This document shows, piece by piece, positions 17,166 to 25,892 of a stretch of 64,000 nt of DNA (positions are counted from its first letter, which is position 1; every line of letters begins with the position of its first letter). The position numbers and the translations under genes are program-made. This DNA is from Chryseobacterium carnipullorum (lineage in GTDB: Bacteria > Bacteroidota > Bacteroidia > Flavobacteriales > Weeksellaceae), in contig NZ_FRCD01000015.1 of assembly GCF_900142785.1 (NCBI RefSeq), forward strand, positions 62,001 through 126,000. Reading direction: 5' to 3'. The notes below the pieces were generated by a model. It worked only from the letters and a program-made list of their open reading frames with translations. It was not told the DNA's origin and did not search any database.

Positions 17166-17729
17166 TTAAGGCAACTGGGCCTCAATTATTTGTTGAATAG
17201 CGTTAAAAGAATCGGTATTTTTATCAATTGTGGAAGTCACTACCGCTCCCTCTATCAGCAGGAAGATACTTTCTGTGATTAAATCAGCATTCAGGTCTTT
17301 TTTATTCTCTGCATATCCGCCCACCAGTGTTCTGATCATTTCTTTCTGCTTACCCTTATGCTTTTTTGCAAAATCAGAAACAACCGGACTGCTGTCTCCC
17401 AATTCAGCAATAATCTTAATGAAATGACAGCCTGCAAACTTTGAGGATTTCTGTAATTTTTTACGGTAATCTATCAAAGAGAGGATTTTCTTTTTGGGTT
17501 CAGAAATTTGTGCGGTATGGTCTTCAAAACCCTTGAACCATTCCAACTCTTCCTTGATGAGGTATGCCTGAAGAAGATCATTTTTCGAAGTGAAATGATT
17601 GTACAGCGATCCTATGGCAATATCCGCTTCAGCAATAATCTGATTAATTCCGGTGGAATTGAAACCCTGTCTGTAAAACAAATCTGAAGCTACCCTGATA
17701 ATTCTTTCCTTTACTTTTTCTTTTTTCAT
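17166..17729 (-). CDS. TetR/AcrR-family transcriptional repressor
   Basis: A 187-residue protein with the N-terminal TetR helix-turn-helix (about residues 8-52, with 'FNSTGINQIIAEADIAIGSLYNHFTSKNDLL'-type consensus, given here as its core GSLYNHF) and an all-helical ligand-binding part containing 'KFAGCHFIK', the C-terminal pattern of TetR_C_6/YcdC-like regulators. ATG 17729 was preferred over the adjacent GTG 17732. It sits upstream of the MFS efflux gene and carries its own palindromic operator, so autoregulation and control of the pump are likely. Confidence 0.9.
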   Translation of the reverse strand: MKKEKVKERIIRVASDLFYRQGFNSTGINQIIAEADIAIGSLYNHFTSKNDLLQAYLIKEELEWFKGFEDHTAQISEPKKKILSLIDYRKKLQKSSKFAGCHFIKIIAELGDSSPVVSDFAKKHKGKQKEMIRTLVGGYAENKKDLNADLITESIFLLIEGAVVTSTIDKNTDSFNAIQQIIEAQLP

Positions 17730-17757
17730 CACGAAAATTTTTACAAATCTACGTTAA

Positions 17758-17779
17758 AAATAGATAAGTCTATCTATTT
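17758..17779. promoter_or_regulatory. Inverted-repeat operator before the tetR gene
   Basis: Arms AAATAGATA (17758-17766) and TATCTATTT (17771-17779) with a 4-base spacer, 28 bases before the tetR start. The half-site matches the MFS operator, consistent with autorepression. Confidence 0.7.
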
Positions 17780-17845
17780 TTTAATTAAATGAAGAATCGT
17801 TTAGTTTAGTCGCTTAAAAAAACAAGTAAGAACCCTATCAAAATA

Positions 17846-18292
17846 TTGCTTCCCTATTTATTTTTACTCCTCATATTAGTACCTTGCAGTCAGTCAAAAA
17901 AAGAAATGATGCAACAATCCAATCCGGTCGTCTACTTTGAAATTCCAGTCACTGATATGAAACGTGCCGAGCAGTTTTATACTTCTGTTTTTAATTTCCG
18001 TTTTGAACAGGAGAATGTTGATGGCTATGAAATGTCGCTATTTCCATTTGAAGAAAAAAAGAGTGGAATTACGGGAGCTCTGGCCAAAGGTGATGTATAC
18101 CAACCGACAAGGGATGGTGTTATTATTTATTTTAAAACAGAAAGTATCGAAGAATCCCTGACCAGAGTGCTGAAGAACGGCGGGAAGATCCTTTATCCAA
18201 AAAAGACCAATGAACAGTACGGATTTGCGGTCGCTGAATTTGAAGACTCCGAAGGGAACAGAATGGCTCTTCATGAAACCCTTAAGAAATAA
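17846..18292 (+). CDS. VOC-family (glyoxalase/bleomycin resistance) protein, start uncertain
   Basis: A single-domain VOC protein with the typical opening VVYFEIPVTDMKRAEQFYTSVF (its core PVTDMKRAEQFY) and the metal-fold end 'FEDSEGNRMALHE'. The frame opens with TTG 17846, giving a hydrophobic N-terminus and a lipobox-like LVPC at residues 10-13, as in a lipoprotein. Three codons earlier ATC-AAA-ATA replaces what would be ATG-AAA-ATA, so a signal-peptide start may have been lost by mutation. Alternatively translation begins at ATG 17906 or 17909, giving a 128-residue cytosolic VOC protein, which is the more usual form. Divergent from the tetR gene, whose operator is nearby. Confidence 0.7.
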   Translation: MLPYLFLLLILVPCSQSKKEMMQQSNPVVYFEIPVTDMKRAEQFYTSVFNFRFEQENVDGYEMSLFPFEEKKSGITGALAKGDVYQPTRDGVIIYFKTESIEESLTRVLKNGGKILYPKKTNEQYGFAVAEFEDSEGNRMALHETLKK

Positions 18293-18372
18293 TTAATCAT
18301 TGGCTGCATAACATTTTCAGTTATAATGCCTACATATTTCGTATCTTTAGTTACCACATTACAAAAAAAATC

Positions 18373-19008
18373 ATGTGGTACAAAGCAATGGCAGAAGAAC
18401 TGTATTTCATCAAAACCAATCCGAATATTGCTAAAATCAATTTGTACAATAAGCTATGCCGTGAAGAGGAAGAAATCATCAGATTTCTTCATGATGATGC
18501 TAAGGTAAGTCTTGAAATCATTAAAAATAAAATCAAAGATTCCATAGACCAGCTTTCCAAAGAAGAACTTACAAGTCTTTTTACCTGGTTTACCAATGCC
18601 TATCCCAAGGACAGTGAAGAAGCCAGAACCCAGCTTTTCATTCATGGAATTGATGTTTTCTATGAAATTCCGAAAAAAGAAAATGTACAATCGTTTCAGG
18701 ATCTTCTTTCGGATTATGAAAATTATTCTAAACAGAATCTGGATTTTATGGTGGATGCTCGGCACTTCAACCAGTTTCTGGTGTATGGTCTGTTTTTTAC
18801 GGACATCGCGCTGGAAAAAAAAGGAAGCTGTACTGTCCTTTCCCATTATTTAAAAAAGGATTATCCCGCTTTGTATGCTCTTGCAGAAGATCAATTCCGT
18901 ACAAAAGGTTCTGAATATAATAATCTTGATCTGCAGCATTATTTCGGGGAACTTTACGATCTTACGAAATACTATAAAGGATCTGTCATCAAGCTTCATA
19001 TTTCATAA
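18373..19008 (+). CDS. Hypothetical protein, 211 residues
   Basis: I do not recognise the family. The protein is soluble, mostly helical and acidic, with no signal peptide. A partial -7 match (TATCTTTA) lies about 20 bases before ATG 18373. It converges with a truncated epimerase gene just 11 bases downstream. Confidence 0.65.
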   Translation: MWYKAMAEELYFIKTNPNIAKINLYNKLCREEEEIIRFLHDDAKVSLEIIKNKIKDSIDQLSKEELTSLFTWFTNAYPKDSEEARTQLFIHGIDVFYEIPKKENVQSFQDLLSDYENYSKQNLDFMVDARHFNQFLVYGLFFTDIALEKKGSCTVLSHYLKKDYPALYALAEDQFRTKGSEYNNLDLQHYFGELYDLTKYYKGSVIKLHIS

Positions 19009-19019
19009 AAAAGGCTTTT

Positions 19020-19367
19020 TCAAGCCCCTGGAATACTTTTATTCTTCATCAGATAATCCAATGCTTCCTTTACCGCCAGCTCACGAGCTTTAGGATTGAA
19101 TCCCAATTCGTTCCGGGCTTTGGAAATGTCAAAATTCTGCTGCAGTCCGGAAAACATCGCAATATCTTTTCTGGTCAGCAAAGGAGGTTTTCCATTGAGT
19201 TTAGCTGTCAGTTCCATCATCCCTGCAATGGCGTATAACACTACTTTAGGAACAGAATTAGGCACTTTCAAATTCAGTTCGGGATAAAGTTTAGCGGCTA
19301 AAGCGGTGGTATCTGTGATCGTCATGCATGATAGAATATTTTTCGGATATCTTACAAAATTAAACAA
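19020..19367 (-). pseudogene. C-terminal fragment of an NAD-dependent epimerase/dehydratase (extended SDR)
   Basis: The frame encodes only about the last 100 residues of an extended short-chain dehydrogenase: 'GKPPLLTRKDIAMFSG' and 'DISKARNELGFNPK' are typical of the substrate-binding C-terminus of dihydroflavonol-reductase-like proteins. The Rossmann domain with GxxGxxG, the catalytic YxxxK and Ser are all missing, and the 80 bases upstream do not encode them. Usual length is about 330 residues, so this is a decayed remnant. An ATG at 19322 could still give a 100-residue peptide. Confidence 0.75.
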
Positions 19368-19463
19368 AAGAGAAACTGATGTGATGACAACCTGTTTAAA
19401 TATTTTTTTACCTGTTTATGTAATGTCACCGCATGATGAGGTGTTATGTATAAAAAGCGAATC

Positions 19464-21833
19464 ATGAACCGAAAGATTATACTTCTTTTAAGCCTTGTCT
19501 CATCCTCTTATTTTTTTGCACAAAGCATTGAAGGAACTGTCACCGACCTGCAAAACAAACCCTCACCTGAAACCGAGGTACTGATCATCAAAGCAGACAC
19601 AAAATTTTCTGCAATCACAGATGAGAACGGAATGTTTAAAATTCCATTAAAAGAAGACGGAAACTATATTCTTGAAATTATCAGAGACGGTGTAAAAACC
19701 AATAGCGAAAATATAACGGTAAAAGGAAATTCAAAAAAAAATATTAAGCTCAAAGAAGTCCCTGTAGAGAAAAAAATAGAAGGGGTAACACTAACCGCAA
19801 GGAAAAAACTGTTTGAAAGAAAAGTAGACCGGTTGGTTTTCAATGTAGAAAATTCTGTAGCTTCTCAGGGAATTGATGCTGTGGAAGCTCTTGCCAAGAC
19901 TCCCATGGTACGCGCTACAGATGATGCCATCAGTATTGCCGGAAAAAGTAATGTCGCTGTGATGATCAACGACAGACTGCTGAACCTGAACGGACAGGAG
20001 CTTATCAACTATCTGAAAACGATCCGTTCTGATGATATTCTTAAAATAGAAGTGATTACAACACCCCCTGCAAAATACGAAGCAGAAGGAAAAAGCGGCC
20101 TGATTAATATTATCCTGAAGAAAAATACAAATCTGGGCTGGAATGGTTCCCTACAGACTTCAGGAAGTTATTATGGCGGAAGACCAGCAACCTCTACACG
20201 AAGCGGTACTACTTTTAACTATCAGGGCGATGAACTGTCCGTTACCGGAAACCTTTCTATAGGGGACAATTACTGGGAAAACCGTTCTTATAATTATCTT
20301 ACCGGAACTACAGACAACAATTACTGGAAAACCAACAGTATCAGCAGCAACAATTACCGTTATAAAGGCGGTGGGCTAAAGGGAGAATATAAAATCAATG
20401 ACAAAAATCTGGTAGGAATCAATTACAATTATTCATTCAGTAATCCATTGGAACAGGGCGAAAGCAAGGCCAATATCTTTGATAAGGATGGTTATCTGGA
20501 TGTTTTCTCGGATTACAGCAACAGAAACCGCAGAAATGTTCACAATGCATCGGCATTTTATGATGTCAAACTGGATTCTTCGGGAAGTAAGCTGAGCCTG
20601 ACGGCGAATGTGATGCTCAACAACTCCAATGCGAGAAATTTCTATAATACCATTACTTCTGATGAGGTTTCTACTTTTGCGAATCCAATCAGTAAATACA
20701 GGATCTATTCCGGTCAGGCAGATCTGGAGAAAACTTTTGGAAAGGTTAAAACAGAGGCCGGCTTGAAGTATACAAAGATCAAAAACGACTCAGAGTTTAA
20801 TTTTTTCAATATAGAAGATGATCAGTATATTCTTAATATGAAAAGAACCAATACTTTCTTCTACAACGAGCAGAATTATGCGGCCTACGCCTCAGCCAGC
20901 TTTAAGATCAATGATAAACTGGACGCAAAAGCAGGAATTCGCTATGAATATACTACCCTGGAGGGAATTTCCATGAACGATGATTCTTCGGCTAAAATTA
21001 AATATGGAAAACTATTCCCGACCGCCTACATAAGCTATAAGCCCAACGAAAATAATGCGTTCTCACTGAACTATTCAAGAAGAATTTCACGTCCCTATTT
21101 TGGAAACCTGAATCCGTTTAAGTTCTATGTTTCGGAATTTGAATACAGTACAGGGAATCCGTATCTACTGCCTTCGTTCTCTGATAATTTTGAGTTCGGC
21201 TACGTTTTGAATAATAATTTCAATGTCACTCTGTATTATAACTACAATAAAGACAACTGGGACAGAATTCAGGTCGTGGAAGGCAAATCAAAATACAGCA
21301 TCGTTAAAAACTTCTACAATCAGGATCAGGCCGGAATCAATATCAGTTATAATTACAACAAGCTGAAGTGGATGGAATCCAATATTTTTGTGAATGGATA
21401 CTACGCCAAGACAAAATCTTATGATCCTACTGCAGTAGCCGCTGCTGCAGGATACAGTGCCAACTTTAATGTTGACAATAATTTCTTCCTGAATAAAAGC
21501 AAAACGCTTACTTTAATGCTTGGGCTTTGGAGCAATCTTCCGAACAGGGACGGAAATACGTATTATTATGCCAATGCTTCGGTGTATACAGGAATGAAAC
21601 TGAACCTGATGGAGAAGAAGCTTCTGATCAATCTTTATGTCAATGATCTTCTGAATACCAATCGTAACAAAGGGATAGAATATTACCCGAATTATGATGT
21701 AGAATATTTCAACAAAGGGATCACGCGAAATATTTATCTTTCTGTAACGTATAAATTCGGAAACAATAATGTGAAGGGAGCTACGAAGGAAGTTAAGTTC
21801 GAGGAATCCAGCAGAGCAGGCGGAGGAAATTAA
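19464..21833 (+). CDS. Outer-membrane beta-barrel protein, TonB-dependent-receptor-like, with CarboxypepD_reg domain
   Basis: A 789-residue exported protein: signal peptide MNRKIILLLSLVSSSYFFAQ, a carboxypeptidase-regulatory-like domain (about residues 20-95, IEGTVTDLQNKP...), a plug domain (about 110-220, with 'VEALAKTPMVR'), and an outer-membrane barrel of the OMP_b-brl_3 type whose many aromatic strands end in 'LSVTYKFGNNN'. Such proteins import large substrates or act as outer-membrane platforms; the ligand is unknown. ATG 19464 was preferred over ATG 19446 because it begins the signal peptide. Confidence 0.88.
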   Translation: MNRKIILLLSLVSSSYFFAQSIEGTVTDLQNKPSPETEVLIIKADTKFSAITDENGMFKIPLKEDGNYILEIIRDGVKTNSENITVKGNSKKNIKLKEVPVEKKIEGVTLTARKKLFERKVDRLVFNVENSVASQGIDAVEALAKTPMVRATDDAISIAGKSNVAVMINDRLLNLNGQELINYLKTIRSDDILKIEVITTPPAKYEAEGKSGLINIILKKNTNLGWNGSLQTSGSYYGGRPATSTRSGTTFNYQGDELSVTGNLSIGDNYWENRSYNYLTGTTDNNYWKTNSISSNNYRYKGGGLKGEYKINDKNLVGINYNYSFSNPLEQGESKANIFDKDGYLDVFSDYSNRNRRNVHNASAFYDVKLDSSGSKLSLTANVMLNNSNARNFYNTITSDEVSTFANPISKYRIYSGQADLEKTFGKVKTEAGLKYTKIKNDSEFNFFNIEDDQYILNMKRTNTFFYNEQNYAAYASASFKINDKLDAKAGIRYEYTTLEGISMNDDSSAKIKYGKLFPTAYISYKPNENNAFSLNYSRRISRPYFGNLNPFKFYVSEFEYSTGNPYLLPSFSDNFEFGYVLNNNFNVTLYYNYNKDNWDRIQVVEGKSKYSIVKNFYNQDQAGINISYNYNKLKWMESNIFVNGYYAKTKSYDPTAVAAAAGYSANFNVDNNFFLNKSKTLTLMLGLWSNLPNRDGNTYYYANASVYTGMKLNLMEKKLLINLYVNDLLNTNRNKGIEYYPNYDVEYFNKGITRNIYLSVTYKFGNNNVKGATKEVKFEESSRAGGGN

Positions 21834-21870
21834 ACTTTATTTTATAATTTAGAAGCAGATAAGTTTGACC

Positions 21871-22623
21871 ATGCTGCTACAAAAAATACTGACCGGCAGT
21901 TTCCTGATATGTACAGGATTTCTGCTGGTCTCTTGCTTTAAAGAAAAAGAATATAAGCCCAATTTTTTCAACGGGGAATGGCTTTCAGATTCATTAGTTA
22001 CTAAAGAAAATGACCATTGGCGGGAATTTTTATATTTTCAGAATGGGTATGCAGCACGTACTACCTTTTGGGGTAAACAATATTTACTTAATAAAAATCT
22101 CAGAGTAAGGGATTTAAAATTATATGATCGTGGCAAGGCATTATTCCATATTAAGGTGATCGATTCTAATAGAATCGTAGTGGAAGGAAAAGGGTATTAC
22201 GGAAGTTTTTTCCGGGATAATTTTCAAATTGGTGATATAAAAAAAGCAATATTCCAGGCAGAAGAAACTGAAAAGCAAAGGAAAAGATTACTTGGAGACT
22301 GGAATATGATCAGTTTTAAAACAATTCCCTTATCAAATTCCCTGGAAAATAAAATAATGGCCGGGTATCTACAGGATGAAGAAATCATTGATATTCCTTT
22401 AAAGAAGATCAGTTCACTAAATTTTAATTATACTACATTTTCAATTCACACTGCAGCAAAAATTTCAACCTTTGAGTATAGTGCAGAACCGGATGAAATA
22501 AAATTCGATTCAGGAGATGCTTTTTATTCATTTAAATATTATTTTCAAAAGGATCAGCTCATTATTAATTATTCAAAAACATTGGGCTTTCTACATATCC
22601 TCACATTTGAAAAAGTTCACTAA
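21871..22623 (+). CDS. Hypothetical lipoprotein, 250 residues
   Basis: The N-terminus has a signal peptide with lipobox LVSC (near residues 20-23), followed by charged residues, so it should be lipidated. The rest is beta-rich with no recognised family. It starts 37 bases after the beta-barrel receptor gene and may be its partner lipoprotein, as often seen in Bacteroidota. The last 33 bases overlap the 3' end of the convergent membrane-protein gene. Confidence 0.7.
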   Translation: MLLQKILTGSFLICTGFLLVSCFKEKEYKPNFFNGEWLSDSLVTKENDHWREFLYFQNGYAARTTFWGKQYLLNKNLRVRDLKLYDRGKALFHIKVIDSNRIVVEGKGYYGSFFRDNFQIGDIKKAIFQAEETEKQRKRLLGDWNMISFKTIPLSNSLENKIMAGYLQDEEIIDIPLKKISSLNFNYTTFSIHTAAKISTFEYSAEPDEIKFDSGDAFYSFKYYFQKDQLIINYSKTLGFLHILTFEKVH

Positions 22624-22962
22624 TTTGATTCTAAGAAAATAATAGACCACACCTCCTACCAGATAAGCCACCATATCTAAAATATCACCTGTAAATCTTT
22701 CCGAAAGCATAGGACAGACCACTTCAAAAAGCATAGACAAATAGAGTACAGAGTTCAAAATAAATTTAAAATCAGGCTTCCAATGATATCCCAAGACCTC
22801 ATTCATCAGATGTTCTATCAGATAAGTGTACATCGGAACAGTGATGAGATCTGTAAAATAATTACTCATCACAGGAATAAAAATCCCACTTTTTCTAAGA
22901 AAAATGATCAGAGCCCAGACCGCCAGTCCCAGCAAAAACCAATATGAAATTTTATTTTTCAT
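22591..22962 (-). CDS. VanZ-like small membrane protein
   Basis: A 123-residue polytopic protein with four hydrophobic segments; the closing 'GDILDMVAYLVGGVVYYF' resembles the VanZ-like signature 'R.....D...N..G...G'. Function unknown. Its ATG (22962) overlaps the TGA stop of the 44-codon gene upstream (TGATG), indicating translational coupling. The two genes diverge from a tetR-like gene across a long palindromic operator. Confidence 0.7.
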   Translation of the reverse strand: MKNKISYWFLLGLAVWALIIFLRKSGIFIPVMSNYFTDLITVPMYTYLIEHLMNEVLGYHWKPDFKFILNSVLYLSMLFEVVCPMLSERFTGDILDMVAYLVGGVVYYFLRIKLVNFFKCEDM

Positions 22963-23096
22963 CACATATGAAGGATTGCCATAATAAATCCGATAATGAT
23001 CTGCAGTATTTTCACCAAGGTTTCATGTACCCTTTCTTCTTTTATGGAATCTCTGTTTTCAGCAGTTTCGTAATTGAACATTTTTTTTCCTTCCAT
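22962..23096 (-). CDS. 44-residue small membrane protein
   Basis: An open frame from ATG 23096 encodes an acidic/basic N-terminal half (ENRDSIKEERVHE) and a hydrophobic C-terminal helix (VKILQIIIGFIMAILHM). It is real-gene-like because its stop overlaps the start of the VanZ-like gene by one base, and because it lies directly behind a palindromic operator. A second in-frame ATG follows at codon 6. No known family. Confidence 0.65.
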   Translation of the reverse strand: MEGKKMFNYETAENRDSIKEERVHETLVKILQIIIGFIMAILHM

Positions 23097-23126
23097 CCTG
23101 ATTGATTTTCTGATGCAAATATATTA

Positions 23127-23152
23127 AAAATTAGAACATTTGTTCTAATTTT
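23127..23152. promoter_or_regulatory. 26-bp near-perfect palindromic operator, divergent promoters
   Basis: Arms AAAATTAGAACA (23127-23138) and TGTTCTAATTTT (23141-23152) are exact inverted complements with a 2-base spacer. It lies between the small-protein operon (minus) and the tetR-like gene (plus) and overlaps the -33 TTG (23151-23153) of the latter. It is very likely the binding site of that TetR regulator. Confidence 0.85.
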
Positions 23153-23181
23153 GAAATATGATTTAAAGTCTCTTATATTTG
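23151..23181 (+). promoter_or_regulatory. Promoter TTG-N20-TATATTTG of the tetR-like gene
   Basis: The -33 element TTG is at 23151-23153 and the -7 element TATATTTG at 23174-23181, both at consensus. Only 4 bases separate the box from ATG 23186, predicting a leaderless transcript. Confidence 0.7.
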
Positions 23182-23185
23182 ATGC

Positions 23186-23812
23186 ATGAAAACCAAGGAT
23201 AAAATATTATCAAAAGCATTGGAGTTATTTAATGAAAAAGGCTACAATACGATCACAACAAGACATATTGCAGCGGATCTGAATATCAGTGCGGGAAATC
23301 TTCATTATCATTTTAAATATTCAGAAGATATTATTAAGATCCTTTTTTCTGAACTGATCCTAAAAATGGACATTTTACTAAATAATCTCCAGAAAATAGA
23401 AAACAAAACGCTGGAAGATCTGTATCATTTTACCTTTTCAACCTATGATGTTTTTTATTCTTTCCGTTTTATTTTCATGAACTTTTTTGATATCCTAAAA
23501 AATATCCCGGTCATAGAATCACAGTATGAATCCATCAATATCACCAGAAAGGATGAATTTCAGATTATTTTCAAAGGTTTTCAGAAAAACAATATTTTCA
23601 GAGATGATGTTCCCGATTTTATTCTGAAAAGCCTTACTACACAGATATTCATCATTGCAGACAACTGGATCATTCACAACAGTCTTGCTTTTAAGATGAA
23701 CAAAGATGAGGCAGTAAAACACTATGCTTTGATACAGATGAATCTTTTTTATCCCTTACTTACCGTGGAGCAGCAGAAACTGTATGAAGAAAAATACATT
23801 CTTGAATCATGA
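23186..23812 (+). CDS. TetR/AcrR-family transcriptional regulator
   Basis: A 208-residue protein with the classic TetR N-terminus (KDKILSKALELFNEKGYNT, helix-turn-helix to about residue 47 with AGNLHYHFKYSEDI) and a helical ligand domain. It is divergent from the small-membrane-protein pair across the 26-bp palindrome and overlaps the following GNAT gene by 4 bases (ATGA). Autoregulation and control of the divergent operon are likely; the inducer is unknown. Confidence 0.9.
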   Translation: MKTKDKILSKALELFNEKGYNTITTRHIAADLNISAGNLHYHFKYSEDIIKILFSELILKMDILLNNLQKIENKTLEDLYHFTFSTYDVFYSFRFIFMNFFDILKNIPVIESQYESINITRKDEFQIIFKGFQKNNIFRDDVPDFILKSLTTQIFIIADNWIIHNSLAFKMNKDEAVKHYALIQMNLFYPLLTVEQQKLYEEKYILES

Positions 23813-24273
23813 TCATCAGAAAAGGAAATATCAGTGACTTGCCGGAAATGCGCAGCCTTTTTACAGAGACCATCACCGCTGTATGTACAAAAGATTATGA
23901 CACAGATCAGATCGATGCCTGGAAATCCGGTGCGGAAAATGAGGAAAGATGGATGCAGGTGATAGACAAACAGTTTGTCATTGTAGCCAAAGTCAACGGA
24001 CAGATGGCTGGATTCTGTACCCTTGACCGGGGAAATTATATTGATCTGCTTTTCGTTCACAAAGATTTTCAGCATCAGGGAATTGCCCTGAAAATGTATA
24101 CCTTTATTGAACAGGAAGCGATACTCCGGAAACAAAAAATATTGACTGCCGATGTAAGCAAAACAGCAAAACCTTTCTTTGAAAAGATGGGTTTTAAAAT
24201 GATCAGGGAACAAACCGTTGATGTAAAAGGAATGGGTCTTACCAACTATAAAATGGAGAAAGAGTTAAATTAA
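23809..24273 (+). CDS. GNAT-family N-acetyltransferase
   Basis: A 154-residue single GNAT domain. 'IDLLFVHKDFQHQGIALKMYTFIE' (core VHKDFQHQGIAL, about residues 83-94) gives the acetyl-CoA-binding Q/R-x-x-G-x-G/A motif A, in the relaxed form Q-H-Q-G-I-A. The start codon overlaps the stop of the tetR-like gene, so the two are translationally coupled. The substrate is unknown. Confidence 0.88.
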   Translation: MIIRKGNISDLPEMRSLFTETITAVCTKDYDTDQIDAWKSGAENEERWMQVIDKQFVIVAKVNGQMAGFCTLDRGNYIDLLFVHKDFQHQGIALKMYTFIEQEAILRKQKILTADVSKTAKPFFEKMGFKMIREQTVDVKGMGLTNYKMEKELN

Positions 24274-24393
24274 CCTGAGTTTGGGATAAGAAAATTAAGC
24301 GTTTTTGGAGGATTTTGAATCTAATTATCCGCCACTAAATCACCAGTAATTTGCGAAGCAAAATTCACCATTGACTTATAAAAAATCTTTGTC

Positions 24394-25215
24394 ATGCAGG
24401 AATCACAACCGGAATATCACCAGCTTAAAATATCAGTTCCCCAAGAATTTGAAACCGTCTTTACGCATTTTTATTTCGCAGAAAACAAATCTTCCTGTGC
24501 AGTAACCAAAACCCTGCTTCCTTCCTACCAGACGATTATGCTTTTTTGCTTCGGAACCAACGCCTGTATGACCACTCAGGAAAACACCAGTGTTGAAGTG
24601 GAACAATGTGTCGTTTTAGGCCCGGTACGGCAAGCTTTTGACTATACCTTGCCAGCAGGAAGTTCCATTCTGGTCGCCAATTTCAAAAACGATGCATTTT
24701 ACCGTTTCTTTGGAAAAGCTATGATTTCCCACCAGGGAACTCACCCGGATGAACTTTTAAAGGAGAACTGTTTCACGGAACTCTGGCATCAGCTCTCAAA
24801 ATTCCCGTCGTCACAGGAAAAAACCAATCATATTCTTGAATTCTGCCGTCCTTACGTTCAGGAACAGGATGAAACAAGCCGATTGCTGAGTAATTTCGAA
24901 AACCTCAGCCTGAATCCTGTTAAAACTATTGCAGAACAAACCCATCAGAGTGAAAGAAATATTCAGCTCAAGCAGAAAGAACAATTCGGGTATTCATATA
25001 AAGAACTTGCCCGTTACAGTCGTTTTCTAAAGGCTATTACCCTTATTGAAAAAGAACTTGAAAGAGGCAAAAAAGTAGAATGGTTTACTGTTATTGATGA
25101 ATGTGGCTATTATGACCAGAGCCAGCTTATCCATGATTTCAAACATTTCATCAGTATTTCTCCTTCCCAGTACATCAAGTTCCAGAAGGATATCTGCCGT
25201 TCCGGATCAGACTAA
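24394..25215 (+). CDS. AraC-family transcriptional regulator
   Basis: A 273-residue protein. The N-terminal two thirds is a cupin-like sensing domain and the C-terminal part (about residues 165-270) carries two helix-turn-helix units; the end 'YYDQSQLIHDFKHFISISPSQYIK' (core QSQLIHDFKHF) is the AraC signature. It precedes a NAD(P)H-quinone-reductase-like gene by 75 bases on the same strand and could activate it. Confidence 0.9.
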   Translation: MQESQPEYHQLKISVPQEFETVFTHFYFAENKSSCAVTKTLLPSYQTIMLFCFGTNACMTTQENTSVEVEQCVVLGPVRQAFDYTLPAGSSILVANFKNDAFYRFFGKAMISHQGTHPDELLKENCFTELWHQLSKFPSSQEKTNHILEFCRPYVQEQDETSRLLSNFENLSLNPVKTIAEQTHQSERNIQLKQKEQFGYSYKELARYSRFLKAITLIEKELERGKKVEWFTVIDECGYYDQSQLIHDFKHFISISPSQYIKFQKDICRSGSD

Positions 25216-25290
25216 CTGCACTTCGTTTTCTTACAATTTTTGTCATTTCCGCTGCTCTACATTTGTCTTATTAATTTAAATAATAAAACG

Positions 25291-25881
25291 ATGAGACATT
25301 TAATCATTTACGCCCATCCTAATGAAAACAGCCTGAATAACCATCTGCTTCAAACCGTTATCGAAAGTCTGGAAAAAGACAATCACGAAACAGAAATAAG
25401 AGATCTGAACAAAATTGGCTTTGATCCGGTCTTTTCACTTGAAGATATGCAGGGACAATTGACCGGACGGCTTTCAGAAGATGTAAAAACAGAACAGCAT
25501 TATATTTTATGGGCAGAACAAATTACTTTTATTTATCCTATTTGGTGGACGGGAATGCCTGCGATTATGAAAGGGTACATCGACCGCGTTTTCAGCTATG
25601 GTTTTGCCTACCGCTATGACCACGGGGTACAAAAAGGGCTTTTGAAAGGTAAAAAAGCAGTCATTATCAATACTCACGGGAAATCTCACGAGGAATATGA
25701 ACGTATGGGAATGGATAAAGCACTTACCCTTACTTCAGACAACGGAATTTTTCTCTACAGCGGTTTTGAAATCATTCAGCATTTCTTTTTTGATAAAGCT
25801 GATAAAGCTTCTCCTGAGGAAGTGGAAATATGGAAAGAGCAGATCAGAAATACCTATTCACAACCCGTTTCTAACCTTTAA
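25291..25881 (+). CDS. NAD(P)H-dependent flavodoxin-like oxidoreductase (NQO/KefF family)
   Basis: A 196-residue protein of the flavodoxin_2 family: MRHLIIYAHPNENSLNNHL opening (P-loop-like FMN site), 'FIYPIWWTGMPAIMKGYIDRVF' (core PIWWTGMPAIMKGYIDR, about residues 74-90) and a C-terminal cap. It should reduce quinones or nitro compounds with FMN/FAD. ATG 25291 was chosen since residues before it lack the family's pattern; a -7 box TACATTTG is at 25258-25265. The AraC gene upstream is the probable regulator. Confidence 0.88.
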   Translation: MRHLIIYAHPNENSLNNHLLQTVIESLEKDNHETEIRDLNKIGFDPVFSLEDMQGQLTGRLSEDVKTEQHYILWAEQITFIYPIWWTGMPAIMKGYIDRVFSYGFAYRYDHGVQKGLLKGKKAVIINTHGKSHEEYERMGMDKALTLTSDNGIFLYSGFEIIQHFFFDKADKASPEEVEIWKEQIRNTYSQPVSNL

Positions 25882-25892
25882 ACTCATCAATA

